A DNA stretch of 57,570 bases, from assembly GCA_030643545.1 (NCBI GenBank), contig DAOWLE010000022.1, positions 1 through 57,570 of the forward strand, read 5' to 3'. Source of the stretch: a bacterium (GTDB lineage Bacteria; Patescibacteriota; Minisyncoccia; JAHIHE01; DAOWLE01). Shown here one piece after another: positions 24,294 through 31,592 of the stretch. Each line of letters begins with the position of its first letter. The first letter of the stretch is position 1. The notes under the pieces are model-generated. The model searched no databases. It was not told where the DNA came from and worked only from the letters and a program-made list of their open reading frames with translations. The position numbers and the translations under genes are program-made.

Positions 24294-25291
24294 TCTCTAT
24301 CCTCCTTATAAAAATATCCAAATTCCCCGCCCTTTTTTAGATTCTCTTCGGCAGTTAGAAAACAACTCCAGTAACATCCAGGACAATCTGTTTCTTCTCT
24401 CTCTTTTTTCCAATCTTTTTTGAATTCTTCAAATCTTTCTTTGTTCATTTCAAGTATATTGTATTTCTTGGATACTTCTCCTCTAATATCATTGCAAAGC
24501 ATAAAAACTCCATCTGCGTCAATCCGCAATTGCGCGAGTTCACTGCATCTCCAGTTGCTGCGTATCCCGTATTTTGACATATTTACAAGGTAGGAATCAG
24601 GCATCGCTATTTTGCAACCTTCGTGTTTCATTTGCAATAATTTTATCACGACATTATTGATTTCCGGTCTATCTGCGTCTGTAAGTCTAAATTCGTCAGA
24701 AACATTCGCTCTAAATTCCCAATCATTTCCTTTTCCGCAAACAACAGGACATAAATTAACCCATATGCCATTGTCTGATAATGCTTTTACAATTTCAGGT
24801 ATGTCTTGCAGATTTTTCTTGGAAATAACTACGTTCGCGCCAAGAAGTTTTATTCCTCCTCGTTTAAACTCCATAAGTTTCTTAAACCCGGCTTGCGATT
24901 TTGCGCTCCCGTCTTCATCTAAAGCTTTTACATCGCCGACACTATCAACACTAGCAAAATATCCCTGAATTCCAGCGCTTATCAAACTTTCTGTTTTATC
25001 ATCGCCGAACATAGAATTAGACAAAACAGCGTATTTTATTGAAGTTTCCTTATTTATAAATCTGATTAAATCTTCAAAACCTTCTATAATAGTCGGTTCG
25101 CCGCCTAAAATTTTTACTGTTTTTATTCCTATTTTTTCTAAGTTCATAAACGCTTTTTCCCATTCATTGATACTCAATTCTTTTTTAAGCTGTTTTTTAA
25201 CAAGGTTACAGTACCCACAGTGTAAATTACATCCTCTCGTCAAAAAAATCTGGCATTCTGTAATTTTTTTTCCTATTTTTCCTTTTCCCAT
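24290..25291 (-). CDS. Radical SAM protein upstream of upp
   Basis: A 333-residue radical SAM enzyme. The 4Fe-4S motif CNLHCGYC (CxxxCxxC type) is at residues about 20-27 after FLTRG, and the SAM-binding LGGEPTI block follows at about 61-67. The C-terminal part has extra cysteines (WRCSELAQL, VFMLCND, CPGCYWSC), as in SPASM/twitch proteins with an extra cluster. SD AAGGGGTGAG precedes the ATG. Coupling with upp suggests a nucleobase- or RNA-related reaction, but the substrate cannot be read from the sequence; peptide or tRNA modification are alternatives. Confidence 0.85.
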   Translation of the reverse strand: MGKGKIGKKITECQIFLTRGCNLHCGYCNLVKKQLKKELSINEWEKAFMNLEKIGIKTVKILGGEPTIIEGFEDLIRFINKETSIKYAVLSNSMFGDDKTESLISAGIQGYFASVDSVGDVKALDEDGSAKSQAGFKKLMEFKRGGIKLLGANVVISKKNLQDIPEIVKALSDNGIWVNLCPVVCGKGNDWEFRANVSDEFRLTDADRPEINNVVIKLLQMKHEGCKIAMPDSYLVNMSKYGIRSNWRCSELAQLRIDADGVFMLCNDIRGEVSKKYNILEMNKERFEEFKKDWKKEREETDCPGCYWSCFLTAEENLKKGGEFGYFYKEDRE

Positions 25292-25359
25292 TTTTTCTCA
25301 CCCCTTTTTTCCTAAATTGTTTAATGTGCCGTCTTTGAAAATAACGTATCTTTAAAATC

Positions 25360-25388
25360 AACCTACCATAAATTAAAAATTCTGTCAA
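25360..25388 (-). promoter_or_regulatory. Possible promoter of the radical SAM-upp operon
   Basis: Minus strand: TTGACA at 25388-25383, 17 bases, then TAGGTT at 25365-25360. The -10 box is weak. The -35 box begins in the T-run of the upstream terminator. Confidence 0.45.
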
Positions 25389-25414
25389 AAAAAGAAGCCA
25401 TCCGAAAATGACTT
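25387..25414 (-). terminator. Terminator of the 25453-25902 gene
   Basis: Minus strand: AAGTCA pairs with TGGCTT (one G-U) around TTTTCGGA, followed by CTTTTTTT. An A/T-only hairpin with a T-run lies just upstream (about 25435-25460). Confidence 0.65.
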
Positions 25415-25452
25415 TTTACTTTATTTGTTTTGAAAAAAAAATAAAATCCCTT

Positions 25453-25902
25453 TTATTTTTTCTTTATAACATCAAACTCCTTCATTATCTCTTTTCTTTT
25501 TGCGACTTTTTTTTCTAGACTGTTATTTGACAAATTTATCTTTCCTTGCAACCACTGTAACTGAGGCAAATGTTTTTCTAATGCAATTGACAAAGCCGCT
25601 ATTGCCGTTGCTTTTCTGTTTTTATCTGACTTATTTAACTTTATTTCCCCCTCTTTTTCTCGCCTTTCAAATTCATTCCCTATATCAATGGCTACTCTTT
25701 TAATATTGTCTTTTGGATCAAATCTTTCCAAGATACCAGAAATATTGTTTCTCATTATTATTTCATCTACCAGTTCTTCCATTGTTTTCGCGTTTCTTTT
25801 TGCCACTTTCCCTGTTTCTTCTTGTTGTGAATATCTTAATAACTCCTTACATTTCATCTTTGCAATATTGGATATCTCAATTAACTTTTTTTCTTCTCCC
25901 AT
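25453..25902 (-). CDS. Unknown helical protein, possibly one cyclin fold
   Basis: I cannot assign this 149-residue all-helical protein with certainty. Its second half (about residues 68-145) resembles the last cyclin repeat of the TFIIB-like protein at 27263-28201: AIDIGNEF against ALEIAGKI, ATAIAALSIAL against TAGAIYIAAAL, and ISLS-like NNSLEKKVAKRKEIMKEFDV against VSIPTIFDRSKEISKQLGI. This is a by-eye match and inference only. Its promoter (TTGACA-17-TAATCT) is divergent from that of the PCNA-like gene. A G-run 14 bases before the ATG may act as a weak SD. Confidence 0.6.
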   Translation of the reverse strand: MGEEKKLIEISNIAKMKCKELLRYSQQEETGKVAKRNAKTMEELVDEIIMRNNISGILERFDPKDNIKRVAIDIGNEFERREKEGEIKLNKSDKNRKATAIAALSIALEKHLPQLQWLQGKINLSNNSLEKKVAKRKEIMKEFDVIKKK

Positions 25903-25950
25903 TTTTTTTAATTCTACCCCCCCTAATTATTAGCGTTCATCTTTAAAGTT

Positions 25951-25979
25951 AGATTACCGCAAAATAAAAAAAATGTCAA
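25951..25979 (-). promoter_or_regulatory. Promoter TTGACA-17-TAATCT (minus strand)
   Basis: -35 TTGACA at 25979-25974 and -10 TAATCT at 25956-25951; the same boxes and spacing as the promoter at 19800-19828. Confidence 0.8.
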
Positions 25980-26003
25980 CTTTGTTTTGTATTTTTTTAA
26001 AAA

Positions 26004-26124
26004 TTGACCCCGTTCCAATCCTAAAGCATAACTTTCGTTTAAGATAAACAAAAGGCGAAGCCGCCTTACGGCTCTATAATTCTATTACAATAAATCTTGC
26101 GATAGAATTGGAATGGGGTTGACA
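26004..26124 (+). promoter_or_regulatory. Inverted-repeat promoter element, site B
   Basis: Arms ACCCCGTTCCAAT (26007-26019) and ATTGGAATGGGGT (26107-26119) differ by one G-T pair. Inside are the AAGGCG/CGCCTT hairpin block shared with site A and a second pair AATTCTAT/ATAGAATT. The right arm ends in the -35 box. The rest of the 25903-26235 gap holds the divergent promoter and the leader. Confidence 0.75.
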
Positions 26125-26147
26125 AAATCCGCTTGCCTTGTTATAAA
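26119..26147 (+). promoter_or_regulatory. Promoter TTGACA-17-TATAAA of the PCNA-like gene
   Basis: -35 TTGACA at 26119-26124, -10 TATAAA at 26142-26147. The boxes, most of the spacer and the following leader are nearly the same as those of the TFIIB-like gene. Confidence 0.8.
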
Positions 26148-26235
26148 TACAATACCTGACAATAATTTATGATGGGTGATGATTTCAGCACCTTGAAAAT
26201 TAGAAGGAGGAATAAAAAAGGGAGGTAAATAAAAA
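26148..26235 (+). promoter_or_regulatory. Leader shared with the TFIIB-like gene, copy 1
   Basis: It contains ACAATACCTGACAATAATTTA, a small stem GGTG/CACC, CCTTGAAAATTAGAAGGAGG and then a second SD, AAAGGGAGGTAAA, 10 bases before the ATG. Copy 2 is at 27169-27262 with only scattered changes. Confidence 0.7.
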
Positions 26236-26976
26236 ATGGATATTGTAGATGCATTAAGATTTGTTAAAAGAATTAGCGTAGGTCGATCTTGGATAGAAGA
26301 AAACAGAGGTAAATTATATCTTTTAGGGATAGACCCAAAAAATGTTCTTGCTTATAATATTAAAATAGACAGTGAATGTATTGAAAAAGAAACAAGCAAG
26401 AAAATTCATGGAAAATTAAATTTTTCTGGAGCAAATGTTTTTTGGGACAAGACGATTCCAAGAGAAAAAGCGTCATCAGTGATAATCAGACCGAAAGAAA
26501 TTATTATTATATGGAATAATAACGGATTGAAAGCAGAAAAAACAATTTATATAATGCCAGATAAACAACCCGGGATAAATAAAAAAAATATAGGGAAAAT
26601 AAAAAGGATGCTGCCTAAACCAGTAAAAACAACCATTGATATAAAGAAACTTAAAAAGATACTAAGATTTATAAATCAAAACTGGAAAGTAAGAATAGAA
26701 GGAAAAGAAAATATCTGCAACATTGTTTTCCAAGAAGTTTTCTCGCGCTGGGATTATATAGAAAATGACCGCATAGAAATAGAAAAAGATACGATAAAAC
26801 TAATATGTCAAACTGGCGATATAAACGGAAAAATTAGTATAAAATATACATATCTACAAAAAATAGCGCCGCTGTTATCGGATCCTTTGCGTTTAGCGAT
26901 AAAAACAGAGATGCCACTATACATAGCGACAAAAACAGGAGCAGAATTTTTAATAGCACCTCTTTATAACTTTTAA
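26236..26976 (+). CDS. PCNA-like sliding clamp protein
   Basis: The 246-residue length and block order match archaeal PCNA. Near the N-terminus, WIEENRGKLYLLGIDPKNVLAYNIKI (residues 19-44) corresponds to the PCNA stretch with the AMDPSRV motif; the last 44 residues (YLQKIAPLLSDPLRLAIKT, MPLYIATKTGAEFLIAPLYNF) match the C-terminal YLxxxxKA, MPLxLEY and FLLAPR blocks. The middle is divergent. It would form a ring on DNA or be a clamp-derived protein. The host also has dnaN. A strong SD, promoter and terminator make it a single-gene unit, next to the TFIIB-like gene. Assignment by eye; a fold search would decide. Confidence 0.65.
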   Translation: MDIVDALRFVKRISVGRSWIEENRGKLYLLGIDPKNVLAYNIKIDSECIEKETSKKIHGKLNFSGANVFWDKTIPREKASSVIIRPKEIIIIWNNNGLKAEKTIYIMPDKQPGINKKNIGKIKRMLPKPVKTTIDIKKLKKILRFINQNWKVRIEGKENICNIVFQEVFSRWDYIENDRIEIEKDTIKLICQTGDINGKISIKYTYLQKIAPLLSDPLRLAIKTEMPLYIATKTGAEFLIAPLYNF

Positions 26977-27006
26977 GGACTATATTTAAATAGTCCTCTT
27001 TTTTTA
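26974..27006 (+). terminator. Hairpin terminator of the PCNA-like gene
   Basis: AAGGACTAT pairs with ATAGTCCT around TTTAA, followed by CTTTTTTT. Confidence 0.85.
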
Positions 27007-27031
27007 TTCAAATTAAAACAAAAATAAAAGA

Positions 27032-27145
27032 TTGACCCCGTTCCTAATTTCATAAGACGGTATAATACAAAAAAAGGGCCCAGAGCAACTTCGAATAGTT
27101 GGATTGTAACAGACGGTATTGCGAAATTAGGAAACGGGATTGACA
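27032..27145 (+). promoter_or_regulatory. Inverted-repeat promoter element, site C
   Basis: Arms CCCCGTTCCTAATTTC (27036-27051) and GAAATTAGGAAACGGG (27123-27138) pair with a single bulge. The inside is different from A and B: GGGCCC, CAACT/AGTTG and a repeated AGACGGTAT. The right arm runs into the -35 box. Confidence 0.75.
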
Positions 27146-27168
27146 AAATCTGCCTGTCTTGCTATAAA
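27140..27168 (+). promoter_or_regulatory. Promoter TTGACA-17-TATAAA of the TFIIB-like gene
   Basis: -35 TTGACA at 27140-27145, -10 TATAAA at 27163-27168. Confidence 0.8.
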
Positions 27169-27262
27169 TACAATATCTGACAATAATTTAATGATAGGTG
27201 ATTGTAATTTAGCACCTTGAAAATTAGAAGGAGGGAAAACAAAAAAGGGAGGTAAAAAAATA
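27169..27262 (+). promoter_or_regulatory. Leader shared with the PCNA-like gene, copy 2
   Basis: Same order as copy 1: ACAATATCTGACAATAATTTA, GGTG/CACC stem, CCTTGAAAATTAGAAGGAGG, then AAAGGGAGGTAAA before the ATG. Confidence 0.7.
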
Positions 27263-28201
27263 ATGGATAAAAAGAGAATGGGCAGAAAGACAACAGAAAA
27301 GACAGAAAGAGAATATCCCAGAAAATGTCTAGAATGCGGTTCTAAAAATATAGTAACTGGAAATGGAGAAACTTATTGCGCTGACTGCGGATTAGTAATA
27401 ATAGAGAACATTATAGATCTTGGTTCTGAATGGAGCGCGTATGATTCTGAACAAGCAACAAAAAGAATAAGAGTAGGCCCGCCGATGACTTATAGAATAA
27501 ATGATAAAGGATTAAAAGTTCCTATTGAGAAATTTTTAAAAGGAAAAGAAGGACATGCAGGAATAAATACAACAAAGGAACAAAGCTTTATTTTTGCGCT
27601 TTCTCAAATAGAACGAATGTCAAGCGCGCTTAGATTGCCAGAAAATATTAGAGAAGCCGCATCATTATTATACAGAAAAGCAATGCGTAAAAAGTTAATT
27701 AAGGGACGAAGCATAGAAGCCATAACTTCGGCAATTCTTTATATTGTTTGCAGACAATATGGAATACCTCGAACACTTGAAGAGATAAAACAAGTATCAT
27801 GGGAGAATAAAGAGAAAAAAATATATAAAGCTGTAAATCTTCTCTTACGAAAACTTGAACTAAAAATTCCGCCTGCTTCTCCTGTGGACTTTGTACCTCG
27901 CTTTTGTTCTCTACTTGAGTTAAATAAAGAAACAGAGTCAATAGCGTTAGAAATAGCAGGAAAAATAGAATTAAACAATAATGGACAATTACCAACAGGA
28001 GTGACAGCCGGAGCTATTTATATCGCGGCAGCATTAAATGATGATGAGTATCGCGCAAAAAAAGAAATAGCTGAAATCACAGGCGTATCTATTCCTACAA
28101 TCTTTGATAGATCCAAGGAAATATCAAAACAATTAGGCATAGATATGCCTGAAACTAAAAATAGAAAAAGAAGGACAAAAAACTCCTTCTCTTTTTTTTA
28201 A
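27263..28201 (+). CDS. Archaeal-type transcription factor B (TFIIB homologue)
   Basis: A full-length TFB of 312 residues. The zinc ribbon has Cys 22, 25, 39 and 42 (CLECGSK, YCADCGLV). Next come the B-reader/linker words LGSEWSAYD (53-61) and RVGPPMTYRINDKGL (70-84), which closely follow the archaeal TFB consensus. Two cyclin repeats follow: about 105-200 (ALSQIERM, LPENIREAASLLYRKA, GRSIEAITSAILYIVCR) and 205-292, with the helix-turn-helix KKEIAEITGVSIPTI that in archaea reads the BRE. In archaea and eukaryotes TFB recruits RNA polymerase to TATA promoters. Its job beside sigma factors in a bacterium is unknown. It has its own promoter, strong SD and terminator. Confidence 0.92.
   Translation: MDKKRMGRKTTEKTEREYPRKCLECGSKNIVTGNGETYCADCGLVIIENIIDLGSEWSAYDSEQATKRIRVGPPMTYRINDKGLKVPIEKFLKGKEGHAGINTTKEQSFIFALSQIERMSSALRLPENIREAASLLYRKAMRKKLIKGRSIEAITSAILYIVCRQYGIPRTLEEIKQVSWENKEKKIYKAVNLLLRKLELKIPPASPVDFVPRFCSLLELNKETESIALEIAGKIELNNNGQLPTGVTAGAIYIAAALNDDEYRAKKEIAEITGVSIPTIFDRSKEISKQLGIDMPETKNRKRRTKNSFSFF
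28168..28201 (+). terminator. Terminator inside the end of the TFIIB-like gene
   Basis: AGAAGGA and TCCTTCT pair around CAAAAAAC, followed by CTTTTTTTT. The hairpin codes the last residues (RTKNSFSFF) and includes the stop codon region. Confidence 0.8.
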
Positions 28202-28242
28202 TTAGAATAAAAAAAAAGACCTCATTTAGAATAATTTATTTT

Positions 28243-28740
28243 TTATCCCATCGTCCTCCTAAAACTCTCTTTCAAATTAGAAACAATATCAAAGTTTTTT
28301 AATTCTTTTGGATCAATCCATTTATATTCCAAATGCTCCCAGTCCAATTTTATCTCGCATTTGTTTTTTAATTTACATAAAACAGGAACAATAATCCAAG
28401 TTTTATTTATTTCAGAATCTATAAATTTATACGATTCCCTGATTTGAATTGATAAAATATTTTCTTTGCTGATTTTTGTCTCTTCCTGAATTTCTTCCAA
28501 CGCTTTTTCCTGAATCGGCTTTACTTCATCAAGATAACCGGCAACCACATTCCATTTTCCCTGATAAGTCCGAACCTTATCGCTTCTTTTCAACAAAAGA
28601 ATTTCGTTTTTGTATTTTATAAAAACAATTATCACTGGCGCGATGTTTGAATTTGAATAATCAATCCTGCCGTCAGAAAACTTCGGCAATTTTTCCGAAA
28701 AATTTTTGATGGTATTTAAAATTTTTTGTTCTGAATTCAT
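28243..28740 (-). CDS. Nudix hydrolase
   Basis: A 165-residue Nudix protein with the box spread over GYLDEVKPIQEKALEEIQEETKI (the first Gly and the EEIQEE helix are in place). It starts with a helical stretch before the IAPVIIVFIKYKNEILLLKR strand. An upstream ATG at 28779 lies inside the neighbouring gene, so I chose 28740. The gene overlaps or abuts the nucleotidyltransferase gene upstream and has no SD, so it is core-like. The substrate is unknown. Confidence 0.85.
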   Translation of the reverse strand: MNSEQKILNTIKNFSEKLPKFSDGRIDYSNSNIAPVIIVFIKYKNEILLLKRSDKVRTYQGKWNVVAGYLDEVKPIQEKALEEIQEETKISKENILSIQIRESYKFIDSEINKTWIIVPVLCKLKNKCEIKLDWEHLEYKWIDPKELKNFDIVSNLKESFRRTMG

Positions 28741-28757
28741 AATATTAAAAATTATCT

Positions 28758-29771
28758 TCACCGGCAGAAGCAAAACCAAACTATTAAAAGCAATAAAATC
28801 GTTCTCAAGAGAAAAAATATTTTTAAAATAATCCGATGTTTGTCAGCCCGCAAAATTGCGTACCAGTTCATCGCGTTGACAAACAAAAAAGACCGTAAGC
28901 AGAATTTTAATATTTTCCATCTGTTAAATTTTTTGGACTGCTCTTGCCAATTATATTTTAACTGAATCGCTTCTTTGGCAAAATTAAAATTGAATAATTT
29001 TTGATAACCAAAATTCAAAATCAAATCCATTTCCATCATTCCCCAGAAATTATGCTTATATCCGATTCCTTGCTTAATTTCTTTTTCAACTTCTTCAGTT
29101 GCTTTATTAATTCCTTTGCCAATCGGTTTATCTAAGAAAAATAAAATTGACTCAACAGAATAAATTGCCGCTTTGTCAGACATTTTTAAAGCGATTTTCG
29201 GAAAAAGCAAAGCGCCTAAAACAGAGCAAAAGGAAATATGATAAGGAATTAAAAGCGCTTTTGATTTTTCCCACCAGCTTGGCTTGATGTGAATAATTTT
29301 TCTAATGTCCCGTCCATACAAAATTTTCCCTTCATATTTCATTTTTTGGAAAAGCATTGCCTGTGAAGCAACTAATTTCGCTCCCAAAATTAAATCTCTT
29401 CTTTTTATTTTTCCATTCGTCCAATCAATATCTCCCGGCCCAAAAATTTCAAAAGGCACATAAAGTTTTGTTTTTTCAATTATTTTTTTAATTTTATCTT
29501 TTTTTCCTCCAATAGAACAGGACTCTTCAAATTTTGTCCCGTGTTTTGCGTCTAATTCCCAAAATATTTTATTTGAAAATTCTTTCGCGTTTTCAACCGC
29601 TTCTATTTTTTTCATCTGGATAATCAAGTCCACATCGCTTATTCCTTTCTTCCATTCGCCTCTTGCCGCGCTTCCAAAAAGAAGAATAAAATCCAAATCA
29701 TCGCTGAATTTTTCAGCCAACTTTTGGCAAAATTCTCTTAAAAAATTTTGAACTAATTGCTGGTTTTCCAT
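28758..29771 (-). CDS. Nucleotidyltransferase-domain membrane-associated protein
   Basis: A 337-residue protein with an N-terminal pol beta-type nucleotidyltransferase domain: the GS motif LLFGSAARGEW (residues 31-40) and the metal-binding DVDL (46-49). The middle part is helical and hydrophobic in places (SFCSVLGALLFPKIALKM), and the C-terminus ends in a very hydrophobic helix (FFLLRTILLLLIVWFCF), so it may be membrane-attached. Many such enzymes transfer AMP or modify small substrates; the target here is unknown. Confidence 0.8.
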   Translation of the reverse strand: MENQQLVQNFLREFCQKLAEKFSDDLDFILLFGSAARGEWKKGISDVDLIIQMKKIEAVENAKEFSNKIFWELDAKHGTKFEESCSIGGKKDKIKKIIEKTKLYVPFEIFGPGDIDWTNGKIKRRDLILGAKLVASQAMLFQKMKYEGKILYGRDIRKIIHIKPSWWEKSKALLIPYHISFCSVLGALLFPKIALKMSDKAAIYSVESILFFLDKPIGKGINKATEEVEKEIKQGIGYKHNFWGMMEMDLILNFGYQKLFNFNFAKEAIQLKYNWQEQSKKFNRWKILKFCLRSFLFVNAMNWYAILRADKHRIILKIFFLLRTILLLLIVWFCFCR

Positions 29772-29866
29772 AATAAATTATTTTAAATTTAAAAACACTT
29801 ATATTTTTATTTTATCAAACTTATGTCCTGTTGCCAATTAAAAAAAATAAAACTATAATATAGATA

Positions 29867-30646
29867 ATGGCAAAAATTATTACTCTAACTAATCAAAAAG
29901 GAGGCACTGGCAAAACAACCAGCGCCGTGAATTTAGCGGCTTATTTGGCAGCCAAAGGCAAGCTCGTTCTTTTGGTTGACCTTGATCCTCAGGCAAACGC
30001 CACCAGCGGAATCGGCTTCAATCCAAAAGAAGTTTCAAAAAGCTTGTATCATTTTATTTCAGAATTGGAAGATTTTCCAAAAATAATCAGGAAAACAAAA
30101 ATTTTCGGATTGGAAATTCTGCCGGCTAATCAGGACTTAGCCGGATCAACGATTGAATTGATAAATCAGGAAGAGCGCGAATTCAAGTTGAAATTTGCTT
30201 TGGAAAAGCTTGCGAATAATTATGATTATATTTTGATTGACTGTCCGCCAAGTTTGGGAATTCTGACTATTAACGGATTGGTGGCTGCTCAGGAAATAAT
30301 TATTCCGGTTCAATGCGAATATTACGCGCTTGAAGGATTGAGCCAGCTTTTGGAAACAATAAATTTAATCAAGGAAAATCTTGAGCCGAATTTAGAAATT
30401 ATGGGTGCGCTTTTGACAATGTATGATTCCCGCAACCAGCTTTCCCATCAGGTGGCAAAAGAAATTTACCGCCATTTTCCCGGCCGGGTTTTTGACGCGG
30501 TTATTCCGAGAAATGTAAGTTTGGCAGAATCCCCGAGCCATGGGCTTTCCATTCTTGAATATGATTCTTTTTCCAAAGGTGCCAAAGCATATCGGCAATT
30601 AGCAGAGGAAGTTATTGAATTAGAGAAAAAGCATCTTAACATATGA
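29867..30646 (+). CDS. parA: Chromosome partition ATPase ParA (Soj)
   Basis: A 259-residue ParA. The deviant Walker A motif KGGTGKTT is at residues 11-18, the Walker A' region LVDLDPQANATSG at 37-49, and Walker B DYILIDCPPSLGI at about 119-131. With ParB 26 bases downstream, and with dnaA and dnaN about 5 kb further on, it marks the origin-proximal part of the chromosome. ParA moves ParB-bound origin regions during segregation. Confidence 0.95.
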   Translation: MAKIITLTNQKGGTGKTTSAVNLAAYLAAKGKLVLLVDLDPQANATSGIGFNPKEVSKSLYHFISELEDFPKIIRKTKIFGLEILPANQDLAGSTIELINQEEREFKLKFALEKLANNYDYILIDCPPSLGILTINGLVAAQEIIIPVQCEYYALEGLSQLLETINLIKENLEPNLEIMGALLTMYDSRNQLSHQVAKEIYRHFPGRVFDAVIPRNVSLAESPSHGLSILEYDSFSKGAKAYRQLAEEVIELEKKHLNI

Positions 30647-30672
30647 ACATTTTAACATATTAACAAAATCTT

Positions 30673-31545
30673 ATGGCAAAAAATAGTTTGGGTAGGGGAT
30701 TATCTTCTTTGATTCCCAAAAAGCCCTTGCAAAAAACAAAAACAAATTTAGAAACTTCGGAAAATGAAGAAAAAAATGGAATCGCTTTTATTAATGTTGA
30801 AAAAATTATTCCTAATCCTCATCAGCCGCGTCAGGATTTTAATCTGGAAAAAATTCAGGAACTATCCGACTCAATTAGAGAGCACGGGATTCTGGAGCCG
30901 CTGATTGTCAGTAAAAAAAATTCCCAATGGGAATTAATCGCCGGAGCGCGGCGGCTTGAAGCGGCAAAAAAAGCCGGACTCAAACAAGCGCCGGCGATTA
31001 TCCGCGAAGTTAATGATGAGCAAAAATTGGAAATAGCTTTGGTGGAAAATATCCAAAGGGACTCGCTTAATCCGATTGAAGAAGCGCGCGCTTATCAAAG
31101 TTTGTCCAAGCAGTTTAATTTAACGCAGGAAAAAATCAGCCAGAAAACCGGAAAAAGTAGGACGGTTATCGCCAATACTTTGAGATTATTAAGTTTGCCT
31201 TTGGAAATTCAGAAAGGATTGATTTCTGGAAAAATCAGCGAAGGCCACGGACGAGTGATTTTATCTCTTTCTTTTCCGGAAAAACAAAGGGCGCTCTATC
31301 AAGAAATCATCAGGTCAAATCTGACTGTCCGCCAAGCCGAAGAAAAAGCCAAAAAACTTTCCGACCCGTTTTTTATAAAAAGGATTAAAAAAATTGATCC
31401 GGATATTGAAGAAAAAGAAGAAGTCCTCTCGCAGTCGTTAGGAACAAAGGCATCCATCCAAAAATTCAGCAAAGGCGGAAAGATTGTAATTAGTTTTTAT
31501 TCAAGAGAAGAGTTGGAAAGTTTAATTAATAAAATTGCAAATTAA
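30673..31545 (+). CDS. parB: Chromosome partition protein ParB (Spo0J)
   Basis: A 290-residue ParB. The N-terminus LGRGLSSLIPKK is the ParA-stimulating segment, then IIPNPHQPRQDFNLEKIQEL and the CTP-binding GARRLEAAKKAGL and ENIQRDSLNPIEEA motifs, followed by the helix-turn-helix (LTQEKISQKTGKSRTVIANTL) that reads parS. No clear 16-base parS palindrome was noticed by eye in this window. Confidence 0.95.
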   Translation: MAKNSLGRGLSSLIPKKPLQKTKTNLETSENEEKNGIAFINVEKIIPNPHQPRQDFNLEKIQELSDSIREHGILEPLIVSKKNSQWELIAGARRLEAAKKAGLKQAPAIIREVNDEQKLEIALVENIQRDSLNPIEEARAYQSLSKQFNLTQEKISQKTGKSRTVIANTLRLLSLPLEIQKGLISGKISEGHGRVILSLSFPEKQRALYQEIIRSNLTVRQAEEKAKKLSDPFFIKRIKKIDPDIEEKEEVLSQSLGTKASIQKFSKGGKIVISFYSREELESLINKIAN

Positions 31546-31556
31546 ATTTATATAGT

Positions 31557-31590
31557 AGGGAGCGAAAATTTTCGTTCCCTGTATTTTTTA
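31557..31590 (+). terminator. Hairpin terminator before murJ
   Basis: GGGAGCGAAAA and TTTTCGTTCCC pair almost perfectly and are followed by TGTATTTTTT. It lies only a few bases before the murJ ATG, so it may also act as an attenuator. Confidence 0.75.
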
Positions 31591-31592
31591 TA

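Noticed and set aside
26166-26226. Possible 19-codon leader peptide before the PCNA-like gene (starting ATGATGGGTGAT)
   Set aside because: The matching leader of the TFB gene does not keep this frame, so it is not conserved.
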